DNA of 64,000 bases from Haemophilus parainfluenzae (GTDB lineage: Bacteria > Pseudomonadota > Gammaproteobacteria > Enterobacterales > Pasteurellaceae): assembly GCF_003252755.1 (NCBI RefSeq), contig NZ_QEPT01000001.1:1-64000 (forward strand), written 5' to 3'. The notes below the pieces were generated by a model. It saw nothing but the letters and a program-made list of their open reading frames with translations, had not been told where the DNA came from and ran no database searches. Both the position numbers and the translations under genes were made by a program. This document shows, piece by piece, positions 37,042 to 47,631 of the stretch; the stretch's first letter is position 1, and each line of letters starts with the position of its first letter.

Positions 37042-37812
37042 TTACCCCACCCAAGAAACAATATTTAAAAGATTTAATGCAAAGACGATGCCTAAACAAG
37101 CACCAAAAGTGAGAACCGTAGCGATGGTCCATCGTCCTATTCCCATATTGACATACCCTTTTAAAATATCCGCAAGTGAATTAATCAATGGGAATCCTGG
37201 AACGAGTAATAAAACGCTAGAAGCTAATGCGATATGAGGATCATTGCCTAAACTATATTTCAAACTCATACCGGAAATCAGTGAAGCGACAAAAGCGGTA
37301 ATGGCAAAAACGATGAGTGGATTGTAATGACGTTTAGAAATTTCTTGTCGAACAAACATAGAAATGGCAGAGGCAATAAAGGTGATCGCACAAATTGTCA
37401 TATCTCCGCCAGAAAGGTGAGCAAAAGAGGCACAAGATAAACCAATCATAAACACCACCAAATAACGGTTATATTTTAGTGGTTTTAACTTATCCAATTT
37501 CTTTTGTGCCATAGACAAATCATACAAGTGATGCTCCACGGCAACCACAATGTGCTGAACATCCGTAACGATTTGCATATTAATGCCTTTATCGACATTC
37601 TTCCGCACAGTAGTAATACAATGTTGCTTAGAAAGTGTGGTCAATAAGACGGCATTTGCCGTCAAAGCACACTCCACGCTTTCAATGCCTAAAGCTACAC
37701 CTAATCGCTGAGCCATTTGTACGACGACAGCACTTTCTGCCCCATGCTGTAATAATAACAAAGCGGTTTCCACACAAATACGGGTAACCGCTCGTTGGTA
37801 TTCCTGATCCAT
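37042..37812 (-). CDS. yjjP: YjjP, N-terminal half of a ThrE-type exporter
   Basis: A 256-aa DUF1212/ThrE-family protein. A soluble N-terminal part (to about residue 115), which includes the HGAESAVV motif, is followed by five TM helices (LVVFMIGLSCASFAHLSGGD onward). It works with YjjB. The two genes form an operon ending at the 36513 terminator. Confidence 0.85.
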   Translation of the reverse strand: MDQEYQRAVTRICVETALLLLQHGAESAVVVQMAQRLGVALGIESVECALTANAVLLTTLSKQHCITTVRKNVDKGINMQIVTDVQHIVVAVEHHLYDLSMAQKKLDKLKPLKYNRYLVVFMIGLSCASFAHLSGGDMTICAITFIASAISMFVRQEISKRHYNPLIVFAITAFVASLISGMSLKYSLGNDPHIALASSVLLLVPGFPLINSLADILKGYVNMGIGRWTIATVLTFGACLGIVFALNLLNIVSWVG

Positions 37813-37940
37813 ATCTCTGCGCTCTTATAAAGTAAACCTTAGAGATTATAGATCGATGAATAAAAAATACTGAAAAAATGACCGTATCTATGATCCAAGT
37901 CAAAAGTTCAGTATCTCCAAAGCCTATGACTTAACAGAGA

Positions 37941-38588
37941 TTAAATGGCTTTATCAAAATACAGCGGCACATTGCTTAACTTAGCCATATTCGTGATATA
38001 AGCTAAAACCGCTGGTGGGAATTCGATGCCTTTCACACAAGTAAGATTTCGTAATACCGGGAAAACGATAATATCTTCAAGAGAAAGTTGGCCGTTTAAG
38101 GCATTTTCAGATTGAATTAATACAGCTAATTTCTCTAAATCGCCTTTTAAGCGAGCGAGATAGTTTTCGGTCTTCGCAATATTTTCAGCAAAATCCCCAA
38201 TAAATTCTGTTTTCTTTTTAGTGAAATAATCAACCGCACTCTGGGTTTCAAATTCTGCTAAGCCAATTTGCGTAAAGCGTGCAGTCGTAAGATGACCATA
38301 ATAACTGCCAACTTCTTTTAACCATGTTTCAATTTCAGGACGAACGTGTTCAGATAAGATTTTTTCACCAAAATGCTTATCTACATAATGCACGATATCC
38401 AAACTTTCTGGCATCGCGGTGCCATCTTCTTTGACAAGAATTGGCACGACTTTTTTGCCCACTAAACCAATTGGTGTTGCTTCATCATCATTTGCCAGCA
38501 CCACAAGTTCTACCGGCAGATTTTTTAAACCGAAAATCATGCGAGCACGTACACAAAACGGGCAATGATCGTAAACATATAATTTCAT
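37941..38588 (-). CDS. grxB: Glutaredoxin 2
   Basis: A 215-aa GrxB, with active site CPFC at residues 9-12 in a thioredoxin-like N-terminal domain and a GST-like helical C-terminal domain (from about 85). It reduces disulfides with glutathione. It begins 3 bp after the recD stop, hence probably co-transcribed with recBD. Confidence 0.93.
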   Translation of the reverse strand: MKLYVYDHCPFCVRARMIFGLKNLPVELVVLANDDEATPIGLVGKKVVPILVKEDGTAMPESLDIVHYVDKHFGEKILSEHVRPEIETWLKEVGSYYGHLTTARFTQIGLAEFETQSAVDYFTKKKTEFIGDFAENIAKTENYLARLKGDLEKLAVLIQSENALNGQLSLEDIIVFPVLRNLTCVKGIEFPPAVLAYITNMAKLSNVPLYFDKAI

Positions 38589-38591
38589 TTT

Positions 38592-40526
38592 TTACTCCTC
38601 TTTTTCTTGTAATAACTTTCCTAATCCACTTTGTCGTTTTACGGTATTTCTGACCGCACTTTGCCAGATTTTTTCATTAGCAAATACGGAAAGTTGATTT
38701 TTCGCACGGGTGACACCGGTAAATACCAGCTCTCGTGAAAGCACTGGGTTGGGTTCTGTTGGTAACACCATGACGGTATGTTCAAACTCCGAACCTTGGG
38801 ATTTATGAATCGTCATCATAAATGCAGGTTCGTGAGCGGGAATACGACTGGTAGAAACTTCTCGATTGCCAAACCATACTTTGCCTTTCGCTAAACACAA
38901 GCCAATATCACCGTTATACAGTTTCACGTTATGATCGTTTTCGGTAATCATAATTGGCTTACCGATATACCAATCATCTTCTTGGCGGAACCAAAGTAGT
39001 TTTTCTGCACGCAATGCCAAAGCAATTTCACGATTTAACTCTTCCACACCTAATGCTGAAGCTCGAAGTGCGGTCAAAAATCTCACCGAATTAAAACGGT
39101 CTAAAATCGCTTCTGCATAAGTTTTCTCATTACCCTTTTCATCTATAAATTTTGCATTGAGATCTTTCTTCTGAGTAAAATAAGTTTGAAGTTGGGTTAA
39201 ATAAACACGGTAATTTTCGACCGCACTTTTCACCACTTGGCGAACAGATTCTTTAACGTCTTGAACTTCATCAAAATGATGGAAATGCAACTCTTGTGGA
39301 TATTCCGAAAAGGTCGCTAAGCTGCCCTCACCGTTTCCTTGTTGAATTTGCTCAGCAAGTTGTTTTATGCCCGAATCATCTCGAAAACGACGACTGAAGG
39401 TTAAATGGCAAATGGCATCACGCAGCGGAGTGTGTTCATCTGAAGTTGGAACAGTATAGCCTGTTGTTGTATGAATATAATCAGCTTGAGAAGGGCTATA
39501 ATCTAGCGTTAAAAACAGTGCAATTTCACCTAATATTGCCCCCGCTTCCACAGAAGCCAATTGAGCTTGGTCACCCAATAAAATCAAACGCGTTTCGGGT
39601 TTTAAGGCTTGCACCAGTTTCGCCATCATAGGCAAATCAATCATCGAAGTTTCATCCACCACTAGCACATCAATTTGCAGTGGATTATGTGCATGATATT
39701 TCACACTATCGGTAAAAGGTCGAACGCCTAGTAGGCGATGCAACGTTTCTGCGGTTTGAGGAATAGATGCGCGTAACTCATCTGAAATCGGCATTTGTGC
39801 CAAAGCGTTTTCGATAGATTCTGTTAAACGCGCCGCGGCTTTTCCTGTTGGCGCAACCAATTTAATATGAAGCTTGCCACTAAATAATTCTTGTAATACG
39901 CATAACAAGCGAGTGACTGTCGTGGTTTTCCCTGTTCCAGGGCCACCTGTAATCACAGAAAATGGGCTTTTCACTGCCGTTGCGACTGCTACTTTTTGCC
40001 AATCAACTTGCGCTTGTTGCTGAGGAAAATAACGATCTAATAAGGTTCGAATTTGTTGCGGTTCCACCGATAAAGTGCGGTCATTTTTCAATGCATTTTT
40101 AATATATTGCGCAACGCGGAATTCATCTTGCCAAGCTCGATAGAAATAAATCGCCCCAAATTGAAACGCAAGAGGCGCAATCTGATTTTTAGGATCTTGT
40201 GTAAAAGCAATATGCCCCGCTAAGGCTGATTGCCATTTTGATACCGGAAGCGAACCGATCTTTTCATCGATAAGCGCTAAAAAATCCGTTTCAGTATTAC
40301 GATAAGCTAAGCCGAATAAATTACGTTCTAAGAAACGATCTAACACACAACAAGTATTACCTTGCGTATAGCTCCAGTTACAAAGTGCGGCTAACAAAAT
40401 CGCTAAATTTTGGACGGGCTCAGCATAGCCTTTATCTTTTTGTTTATCAGCAATTAATTGAGCAAAATAATAATCGCCTTGAGTAATCATACCTTGTTCT
40501 TGCAAGGATTTTAATAGGCTTAACAT
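38592..40526 (-). CDS. recD: RecBCD subunit RecD (5'-3' helicase)
   Basis: A 644-aa superfamily 1B helicase. Walker A GGPGTGKTTTV lies at about residue 172, DEXX motif LVVDETSMIDL at about 268, and C-terminal motifs MMTIHKSQGSEF and VFTGVTRAKNQL. It is the faster motor of exonuclease V. The start at 40526 overlaps the recB stop in TAATG; the ATG at 40562 would overlap recB by 37 bp and is less likely. A USS-rich gene with an intact frame. Confidence 0.94.
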   Translation of the reverse strand: MLSLLKSLQEQGMITQGDYYFAQLIADKQKDKGYAEPVQNLAILLAALCNWSYTQGNTCCVLDRFLERNLFGLAYRNTETDFLALIDEKIGSLPVSKWQSALAGHIAFTQDPKNQIAPLAFQFGAIYFYRAWQDEFRVAQYIKNALKNDRTLSVEPQQIRTLLDRYFPQQQAQVDWQKVAVATAVKSPFSVITGGPGTGKTTTVTRLLCVLQELFSGKLHIKLVAPTGKAAARLTESIENALAQMPISDELRASIPQTAETLHRLLGVRPFTDSVKYHAHNPLQIDVLVVDETSMIDLPMMAKLVQALKPETRLILLGDQAQLASVEAGAILGEIALFLTLDYSPSQADYIHTTTGYTVPTSDEHTPLRDAICHLTFSRRFRDDSGIKQLAEQIQQGNGEGSLATFSEYPQELHFHHFDEVQDVKESVRQVVKSAVENYRVYLTQLQTYFTQKKDLNAKFIDEKGNEKTYAEAILDRFNSVRFLTALRASALGVEELNREIALALRAEKLLWFRQEDDWYIGKPIMITENDHNVKLYNGDIGLCLAKGKVWFGNREVSTSRIPAHEPAFMMTIHKSQGSEFEHTVMVLPTEPNPVLSRELVFTGVTRAKNQLSVFANEKIWQSAVRNTVKRQSGLGKLLQEKEE

Positions 40527-43500
40527 TAAAATAATTCCTCTAATTGTTGGATTAATTGCCAATCTGGTTTATCAAAAAAGATGCCTGATTGTGGCGAACA
40601 ATTCATTCCACGTAAAAATGCATAGACCACACCACCAAAATCTCGGTTGTAATCGTAGTGAGGTAAACGTGTTTTTAAATAACGGTGTAATGCCACCACA
40701 TACAACAAGTATTGCCAATCATAGTGATGCTCTGACATGGCTTTTTTCAATGCAGCTTGGTCGTAATCCTTTAATACCTCACCCAAGAAATTCGATTTGT
40801 AATCAAGCAAATAATATTTATCTTGATGACAGAAAACTAAGTCCATTGTGCCTCGCACCATGCCTTGAATATCCTCAAACTGTAACGGTTCTGATGGCAA
40901 ATGATGCAAGGTTGCTAACGCTCGATTAAAACCTGCGACATCAAAATGGCTTGAAATATTGAGATAAAACGCCAACTCTTTTAAGCATTGTTTTTCGTTA
41001 ATCTGAGCAAGGGTAAGATCATTATTTGGCAAAATTGGCGTACTGAGTATTTGTTCAAACCACTGTTGGACTGCAGCAAACTGCTCTTCCGCAAGATTCA
41101 AATCCTGACATAATTTTTCAATGTTTTCTTTCTCTGCCAATTGAGCAAAAGGCACCTTTTCAAAATAACGATGCAACACAGTACCGATTTGTGTTCCACG
41201 TGGGAAATCTAAAACCATTTCATCGTGATCATGAGCAAGTGCGGTCAGATTTTCAGTGATATTTTCTATTGAAATCGACGCATCATAATCTTTCGCATCA
41301 TCAAAAATGAGCGATTTTTTTACCGCACTTTCATTCAAATAAACTTTGCGTTGATGGGTTTGTTCAATGCCACTAAAGCTCGTCACTCGCCAATCTTGTT
41401 CAATTTCACCTTGGAAAATTTCCGCACTTAAATTTTCTTGAGAAATATTTAAGGTAAGTGGTTCACTGGCTTGTAACACATCGGTTAATTCAATCGATAC
41501 ATCATTGGGTAAAAGCTGCTTAAATTTTTCCAATAATGGCTGCGTGTCCCAATTATTTGGCAAATCGAGTTTTCGACCAATTTCACCTTGCGTTAAAACA
41601 TACAATAAAGCATTCCATTTTTTATCAAAGGCTTTCGGTAACACAAAGGCCATTTGATATTTTGCTCGGGTTAATGCCACATAAAGCAAACGCAATTCTT
41701 CCGCAAAAACTTCTTCTGTTAATTCATCCAAGTGTTGATCTTGCATATCCCACAAGGTTTTCTCTTCATCACTGTCGTAATATAAATTAAACAGTTTCTT
41801 CTGCTTGCCTGATTTTGTTGGGTCTTTTGCTTCATTACCTAAAAATGGCAACCAAACCAAATCATATTCCAACCCTTTAGATTTATGGATAGTCACAATC
41901 TTCACTAACTGGCGTTCGCTTTCTAAACGAATTTGAGCTTCTTGACGACCATTATCTTGAATTTGCTTTTCAAACCAGCGCAATAATGCCGCTTCACTTT
42001 CATTTAATGCGGCTGCTTGCTGTAAAATTTCAGCTAAATGTAATAAATCCGTCAGTTTTCGTTCGCCATCAGGCCGAGATAAGAGTTTTTCTGTGATATT
42101 TTCAGCTAAAAGTAAATGGTGCAACATCGGCAAGACGCCTTGGCGTTGCCAAATTTGTTGATACTCTGCAAATTTTTCTGCCCAACGTTGCCACTGAATT
42201 TCATCCTGGTGAATTTGGTGAATTTCAGCTGCATTTAAGCCGAAAAGTGCGGTCGCAATTGCATTTAAAATTGGGCGTTCCGTCACACTCAAACAGGCTT
42301 GCAAAATCAAGGCTAGTTCTTTTGCTGTGTTACTCTCAAAGACATTTCCCCTATCCGAAAGGTAAACCGAAGCGATACCGAGTGCTTGCAATTCTTTCTT
42401 CACGAGATCCGCTTCGGTATAACCACGCACCAAAACGGCAATATTTTCTGCTCGCAATGTTTGATTTTCTGCTTTGCTTTCATTCGGAAAAACAACCGGA
42501 TTTTCAGCCGCACTTTTTAACCATTGCTGAATTGATGTTGCGCAAGCTTTCGCATAATCTTGCTGGGTGGATTTGTCTTTATCGTTAATGTAAAAACGGA
42601 AGGCTGGCTCAGGTTGATTATTCAACTGAAAAACAAGATTCTTCTTGGCTGCGCCGACATTTAAAAATTCAATATTTTTATAAATAAAGGGGGCATTTTT
42701 AAAATCAAATAATCGATTTACCCCTTCCACTAAAGGTTGGGATGAACGGTAATTTGTGCCTAAATTAAAACGTTCATTCGCTTCTTTTGCTGCTTTTAGA
42801 TAAGTGAAAATATCGGCACCACGGAAACGATAAATCGCCTGTTTTGGATCCCCGATCATCATAAAGCCAACATTGCCAGACGCGGTTTCATTACGATAAA
42901 TTTTAGAGAAAATTTGATACTGCAACGCATCCGTATCTTGGAATTCGTCAATCATGGCAAAAGGATATTGAAAACGAATTAATTCCGCTAACTGTTCTCC
43001 GCCCTCACCATGTAATGCCTCTTTCAATAAGCGTAATAAATCATCAAAGGATTTTTCAGGGTGATTTGCTTTGTATTCAAGAAGTTTCTTTTGAATACCT
43101 TGACGATAGTGATAAAGAATGATTTTTTTTAATAAATCACTTGGTTGATGTTTTTCAACCAATTCTTCAAGTTCCGCAAAAATTGGAGCATAAAACGGTA
43201 TAGCCGCTTTTTTATTTTTCGTTTTTTCTGTCGGCTTTTCGTATTTTTGTTCAATCGAAGATTGTAAAAAATACTTCCTTAATATTTCATGAATTTCATA
43301 GTCTAGTGGATTATTTGCCCATTCATTAATCTGTTCAATCCATGTTTTAAGACGTTCTTTTTGGTAGCTTCTACGACTGAGAGATGTGAGCTGATCTTTT
43401 GGATAATCTTTTGTTATTTCCTCCATGATAATGGAGGAAATTTTATCTACATTTTTTAACCAAAAAACTTTTAAAGCTTCAACAGCTTTTAATCGCTCTC

Positions 43501-44206
43501 CCACACTTTTCTGTAAAAATTCATCAATTGACAACGACAAGCTTTGTTGGTTGTCCGTCGCTACCGATACATCTTTGTTTAAATCCGATTCTAAAATACT
43601 TAGCACATCATCAGGCGAACCTAACTCTTTCGAGATAAAATTAGCAATCTCGAAAGGTTGGGAATAAAAATGCTCCCGCCAAAATTCATTTGCAAATTGT
43701 TTGAGTAAATCAGACTGATCTTTGAGAAGTTTTAAATTGAAATGTACGCCTGAATTAAAAGCATGTTGCATCAGCATTCGGCGACAAAAACCGTGAATGG
43801 TATAAATAGAGGCTAAATCTAAATTTTGTTCGGCCAGCTTTAAGCGGCGAAGTGCAGTGGGAACATCCTCTAAATAAGGCAACAACTCCGCTAAAAATTG
43901 ATGTTCCCCAGTAAAAATCGCCTTATCTTGCTTTTCATAATATTCAGAAAAAACCAAAATTGCCGCCGTTAAACGTTCCCGAATTTTGCGTTTTAAATCT
44001 TCCGTCGCCATTTCAGTAAAGGTTACGACCAAAATCTCTTCCACATTCAACGGACGAGAAAAACAATTCTCACCAGCCTGTAAAAGTAAACGAAGATAGA
44101 TAGAACCGATGGTATAGGTTTTCCCTGTACCGGCAGAGGCTTCAATTAAATTGACTTGATTTAAGGGTAATGAAATGGCATTAAGTGCGGTTGATTTTGG
44201 GCTCAT
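40526..44206 (-). CDS. recB: RecBCD subunit RecB (helicase-nuclease)
   Basis: A 1226-aa UvrD-type helicase fused to a nuclease. Walker A EASAGTGKTYTIGS starts at about residue 18. Helicase motifs include MIDEFQDTDALQYQIF, GDPKQAIYRFRGAD, VTIHKSKGLEYDLVW and LLYVALTRAKYQM. The C-terminal nuclease carries GTMDLVFCHQDKYYLLDYKS (Asp and DYK). With RecC and RecD it resects DNA breaks up to Chi sites and degrades phage DNA. recC is not in the window; in many relatives it is unlinked or further off. Confidence 0.95.
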   Translation of the reverse strand: MSPKSTALNAISLPLNQVNLIEASAGTGKTYTIGSIYLRLLLQAGENCFSRPLNVEEILVVTFTEMATEDLKRKIRERLTAAILVFSEYYEKQDKAIFTGEHQFLAELLPYLEDVPTALRRLKLAEQNLDLASIYTIHGFCRRMLMQHAFNSGVHFNLKLLKDQSDLLKQFANEFWREHFYSQPFEIANFISKELGSPDDVLSILESDLNKDVSVATDNQQSLSLSIDEFLQKSVGERLKAVEALKVFWLKNVDKISSIIMEEITKDYPKDQLTSLSRRSYQKERLKTWIEQINEWANNPLDYEIHEILRKYFLQSSIEQKYEKPTEKTKNKKAAIPFYAPIFAELEELVEKHQPSDLLKKIILYHYRQGIQKKLLEYKANHPEKSFDDLLRLLKEALHGEGGEQLAELIRFQYPFAMIDEFQDTDALQYQIFSKIYRNETASGNVGFMMIGDPKQAIYRFRGADIFTYLKAAKEANERFNLGTNYRSSQPLVEGVNRLFDFKNAPFIYKNIEFLNVGAAKKNLVFQLNNQPEPAFRFYINDKDKSTQQDYAKACATSIQQWLKSAAENPVVFPNESKAENQTLRAENIAVLVRGYTEADLVKKELQALGIASVYLSDRGNVFESNTAKELALILQACLSVTERPILNAIATALFGLNAAEIHQIHQDEIQWQRWAEKFAEYQQIWQRQGVLPMLHHLLLAENITEKLLSRPDGERKLTDLLHLAEILQQAAALNESEAALLRWFEKQIQDNGRQEAQIRLESERQLVKIVTIHKSKGLEYDLVWLPFLGNEAKDPTKSGKQKKLFNLYYDSDEEKTLWDMQDQHLDELTEEVFAEELRLLYVALTRAKYQMAFVLPKAFDKKWNALLYVLTQGEIGRKLDLPNNWDTQPLLEKFKQLLPNDVSIELTDVLQASEPLTLNISQENLSAEIFQGEIEQDWRVTSFSGIEQTHQRKVYLNESAVKKSLIFDDAKDYDASISIENITENLTALAHDHDEMVLDFPRGTQIGTVLHRYFEKVPFAQLAEKENIEKLCQDLNLAEEQFAAVQQWFEQILSTPILPNNDLTLAQINEKQCLKELAFYLNISSHFDVAGFNRALATLHHLPSEPLQFEDIQGMVRGTMDLVFCHQDKYYLLDYKSNFLGEVLKDYDQAALKKAMSEHHYDWQYLLYVVALHRYLKTRLPHYDYNRDFGGVVYAFLRGMNCSPQSGIFFDKPDWQLIQQLEELF

Positions 44207-44275
44207 TTTTTATTTTTCTGTAAACATTAGAGTGCCCCTATTGTAGGGATTTAGCTGAGGGATTTCCATAAAAAA

Positions 44276-44295
44276 TGCGGTGAAATTTCACCGCA
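44276..44295 (-). terminator. Palindromic terminator after the DsrE-like gene
   Basis: TGCGGTGAAATTTCACCGCA is a perfect 20-bp palindrome with A/T tracts on both sides, 22 bp after the stop at 44318. Confidence 0.7.
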
Positions 44296-44317
44296 CTTTA
44301 ATCTTTATCTTATTATT

Positions 44318-44674
44318 TTAGAACGTTAAAACTTTATCCGCCCATAATGTCCACTCGGATACATCATCTAAGGTACCAAGGGTCACGCCGTCAATTAATT
44401 TAGCGTCTAATAAACCACGTGCTTTTACGCAGCTGGTGCATAATTTAATTTCAGCACCTTGTGCCGCTAAGATGTCGATAAGCTGTTGGATATTGAAACC
44501 TTCATTTGGGTTTTGCCCAGCAATACCGCATAAAATCGCATCAGAAAAGCAGAATAATTTAATATTCACATCCTTGCTGTGCTCTTCTTTCATATTAATG
44601 GCGAAACGAACAGCATTAAACGTTTTTTCTCCGCTATATGTGGAATCATTGACGATAAAAAGAATATTTTGCAT
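44318..44674 (-). CDS. DsrE/F-like sulfur-relay family protein (YchN-like)
   Basis: A 118-aa DsrE-family protein starting with the beta-strand MQNILFIVND, and with conserved cysteines (FSDAILCG, KLCTSCVKARGL). Relatives carry persulfide sulfur or act in sulfur trafficking. E. coli YchN is the nearest named relative. Its target is unknown. It stands alone between recB and the purine permease. Confidence 0.8.
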   Translation of the reverse strand: MQNILFIVNDSTYSGEKTFNAVRFAINMKEEHSKDVNIKLFCFSDAILCGIAGQNPNEGFNIQQLIDILAAQGAEIKLCTSCVKARGLLDAKLIDGVTLGTLDDVSEWTLWADKVLTF

Positions 44675-44735
44675 GACGCACTCCTTGTTACAATGCTATA
44701 AGAATGAAGGCGTAATAAATTACGCCTTTATGAAA

Positions 44736-46043
44736 TCAGCCAACCCAAACGAACTTGGCTACAAATAATAAAGACACCACCCACACAGGGGCATTGATCT
44801 CGCGTATTCTACCTGTACAGGCCTTCATGACGCAATAGCTAATAAAACCAAATGCGATACCTTCAGTAATAGAATAAGTAAATGGCATCATCGCTGCAGT
44901 GATAAAAGCAGGTGTTGCTTCAGTTAAATCATCCCAGTGTACACGAATAAGACTGGATGCCATTAAAATCCCTACATAGACTAATGCCCCTGCGGTTGCA
45001 TAAGCCGGCACGACACTAGCAAGCGGCGAGAAGAAAATAGTAAGTAAGAATAAAATACCAACTGTTACTGCCGTTAAACCTGTTCTACCACCGACTGAAA
45101 CCCCTGCGCCACTTTCAATATAGGTACTGATAGCTGAGGTTCCGATATAAGAACCAACCACAGCACTCACGCTATCCACATAAAGGGCTTGTTTCATTTT
45201 CGGGAAACGACCTTTTTCATCACTGAAACCTGCTTTATCGGTTACGCCTAATAAGGTGCCTGATGAGTCAAATAGGTTTACTAAAAGGAAAGAGAAAATA
45301 ATGCCGAGCAAAGCCGTATCTAAAGCACCAGCAATATCGACTTTTCCTACAACCGCACCTAAGCTTGGTGGCATAGAAACAATGCCGTGGAAGGTAACTT
45401 GGTCATCAATTAAAAGCGCTAAACCAGTGACTACCGCAATAGAAATTAAAACCCCAGAGAAAATATTACGTGCAGCTAAAACTACGATAATAAAGAAACC
45501 TAATACGCCAAGCAGAATTTTCGGATCATGTAAATTGCCTAATGCCACTAAGGTTGCAGGATTCGCGACAATCAATCCCATATTTTTAAACCCAATTAAG
45601 GCAATAAAAAAGCCGATTCCTGCACCAATTCCTACGCGCAGTGAAAGCGGAATCGAAGCCATTAACCAATAACGGATTTGGAATAAGGTGAGAACAAATA
45701 AACCAATCGATCCCCAGAAAATGGTACCCATGCCCACTTCCCATGAATAACCGAGTTTACCGACTACCACATAGGCGAAAAACGCATTTAATCCCATAGC
45801 AGGTGCAAGGGCGATAGGTAAATTACTGAATAATCCCATCGCAATGGTACCCAGTGCAGCAATTAAACACGTGGTAACGAAAACAACTTGTTTATCCATT
45901 CCCGCATCACCCAATACGGATGGGTTTACAAACACGATATACACCATGGTAAAGAATGTTGTGATACCAGCGATAATTTCGGTTTTGGTGGTACTGCCCT
46001 TTTCTTTAATCGAAAAAAGGCGTTCAAGTAAAGATTGTTGCAT
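44736..46043 (-). CDS. NCS2/AzgA-type purine permease
   Basis: A 435-aa membrane protein with about 12 to 14 TM helices, of the AzgA-like guanine/hypoxanthine/adenine permease group. Motifs include MVYIVFVNPSVLG near the start, LAPAMGLNAFFAYVVV, and TSAISTYIESGAGVSVGGRTGLTAV. It brings purine bases into the cell by proton symport. The ATG at 46043 has an AAGGGGG ribosome site; the earlier start at 46082 would overlap usg. It lies 10 bp after usg. Confidence 0.88.
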   Translation of the reverse strand: MQQSLLERLFSIKEKGSTTKTEIIAGITTFFTMVYIVFVNPSVLGDAGMDKQVVFVTTCLIAALGTIAMGLFSNLPIALAPAMGLNAFFAYVVVGKLGYSWEVGMGTIFWGSIGLFVLTLFQIRYWLMASIPLSLRVGIGAGIGFFIALIGFKNMGLIVANPATLVALGNLHDPKILLGVLGFFIIVVLAARNIFSGVLISIAVVTGLALLIDDQVTFHGIVSMPPSLGAVVGKVDIAGALDTALLGIIFSFLLVNLFDSSGTLLGVTDKAGFSDEKGRFPKMKQALYVDSVSAVVGSYIGTSAISTYIESGAGVSVGGRTGLTAVTVGILFLLTIFFSPLASVVPAYATAGALVYVGILMASSLIRVHWDDLTEATPAFITAAMMPFTYSITEGIAFGFISYCVMKACTGRIREINAPVWVVSLLFVAKFVWVG

Positions 46044-46053
46044 TGTTTCCCCC

Positions 46054-47007
46054 TTAATAGCCTTGGTGATAAATCGATTCAAGTAGCTTCACTCCTAACA
46101 AGGCAATATTGAAACGTTGTTCATCGGCAACTGTCCAAAATTCGACGCCATTTTCAACCGCACTTTGTTGGCTGATATGCAATTTTACGCTTTCTTCACC
46201 ATTTTCGTTTTCACCATTAATCACGGGCGTAATAAGGCTATCGTGTAATTCAATTAATTCGCTTTGTTGTGGTTGGAAATCAAATTCATAATCTGAAAGT
46301 GCCGTCACTTTTTGTGCCATGCCGTAGAAGACAGGCACTTGAATTTGATGGAAAATGACATTGTCTAACTGCGGGAAGATTTTTTGTAATTGCAGATTTA
46401 AATTAGCCGCTTGTTGTGGAAACACATCAAAGGCAAAACGGGTTTCACCTTCTTCCAATGGCATACCATTCAGTAAACGAGCAGTTTGTCCCGCAAGTTT
46501 ATTCACGGTTTCACCATCCGTATATGAAGCCGGTAAAAGTGACGTCGCAAAAACTTGAGTTAAATTTGTTTGTTGAACGATTGGTAGTAGAGATAATGCT
46601 AATTGACTCACTTGCGGATCGGGTAAACTCACAATGTTACGTTGTCTTAATTCAGTCAGACTTTCTTCATTGATTGTAGGGACAACAACAGGAACATCAG
46701 ACAATGCAGAACAAATCCCTTTTAAATCAATCACCACACAGCCACTTTCTGCGGCTTGAGCTAATAAAGGCGCTTGGTCAATTTGGCCTGCGAAGAAAAG
46801 ATAATTAACGCTATCCCACTCAATCTCATCAGTGGCTAATTGAGCAACCGCTTTATTGCGAAAACGCACCGCTTGCTCTTCTTCAAAAGGATAAATTTCT
46901 ACAATAGAAACCTTGCCTACATCTAGCTCACTTTGTTCAAGTGCTTCGGCAATTTTTTCACATAGATCAAATTCTGCTGCAATAGCAATATTTAGGCTTG
47001 CGTCCAT
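46054..47007 (-). CDS. usg: Usg-1 family protein (aspartate-semialdehyde dehydrogenase-like)
   Basis: A 317-aa paralogue of aspartate-semialdehyde dehydrogenase. The N-terminus (LNIAIAAEFDLCEKIAEAL) takes the place of the nucleotide loop but lacks the normal GxxGxxG, and the catalytic Cys region is not conserved, as in other Usg proteins. Enzyme activity is doubtful. In E. coli usg sits with truA; here it is followed by the purine permease. Confidence 0.8.
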   Translation of the reverse strand: MDASLNIAIAAEFDLCEKIAEALEQSELDVGKVSIVEIYPFEEEQAVRFRNKAVAQLATDEIEWDSVNYLFFAGQIDQAPLLAQAAESGCVVIDLKGICSALSDVPVVVPTINEESLTELRQRNIVSLPDPQVSQLALSLLPIVQQTNLTQVFATSLLPASYTDGETVNKLAGQTARLLNGMPLEEGETRFAFDVFPQQAANLNLQLQKIFPQLDNVIFHQIQVPVFYGMAQKVTALSDYEFDFQPQQSELIELHDSLITPVINGENENGEESVKLHISQQSAVENGVEFWTVADEQRFNIALLGVKLLESIYHQGY

Positions 47008-47083
47008 TTTTCTCTCCGCTGTAAAATGTTCTGAACCGATTCATTCTACAGAAAAAAGACTGATAAATACATAAGGAAATCAG

Positions 47084-47563
47084 ATGACACCGGCAATTGA
47101 TTTACTGAAGAAAAATAAAATTCCTTTTACTCTCCATACTTATGATCATGACCCTAATAATACCCATTTTGGCGATGAAGCCGCTGAAAAACTTGGGCTT
47201 GATCCGCACCAATCCTTTAAAACACTTTTAGTCGCTGAAAATGGTGATCAGAAAAAATTAGCGTGTTTTGTGCTTTCTACGGCAAATATGTTGAGTTTAA
47301 AGAAAGCGGCAAAATCAATTGGTGTAAAAAAAGTCGAAATGGCTGATAAAGATGCAGCACAAAAAAGTACGGGGTATTTAGTTGGCGGCATTAGTCCATT
47401 AGGTCAAAAGAAACGGGTAAAAACAGTGATAAATTCGACCGCACTTGAGTTTGATACGATTTTTGTCTCAGGTGGGAAACGCGGATTAAGCGTCGAATTA
47501 GCGCCTCAAGATTTAGCTAAATTACTGAACGCCGAATTTGTCGATATTATTGACGAAGAATAG
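47084..47563 (+). CDS. ybaK: Cys-tRNA(Pro)/Cys-tRNA(Cys) deacylase YbaK
   Basis: A 159-aa YbaK-family trans-editing enzyme with the fold motifs [32 protein letters not shown], and [10 protein letters not shown]. It hydrolyses Cys-tRNA(Pro) made in error by ProRS. Single gene, divergent from usg, ending convergently with fabA across a shared terminator. Confidence 0.93.
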   Translation: MTPAIDLLKKNKIPFTLHTYDHDPNNTHFGDEAAEKLGLDPHQSFKTLLVAENGDQKKLACFVLSTANMLSLKKAAKSIGVKKVEMADKDAAQKSTGYLVGGISPLGQKKRVKTVINSTALEFDTIFVSGGKRGLSVELAPQDLAKLLNAEFVDIIDEE

Positions 47564-47579
47564 AAGAATAGAAAAAGAA

Positions 47580-47610
47580 AAGCCCGAATGAATCGGGCTA
47601 TTATTTTTAT
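47580..47610. terminator. Bidirectional terminator between ybaK and fabA
   Basis: AGCCCGA (47581-47587) and TCGGGCT (47593-47599) form a stem, with an A-rich lead and ATTATTTTTAT after. Confidence 0.75.
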
Positions 47611-47631
47611 ATGATGTTGTGTTTATTTGAA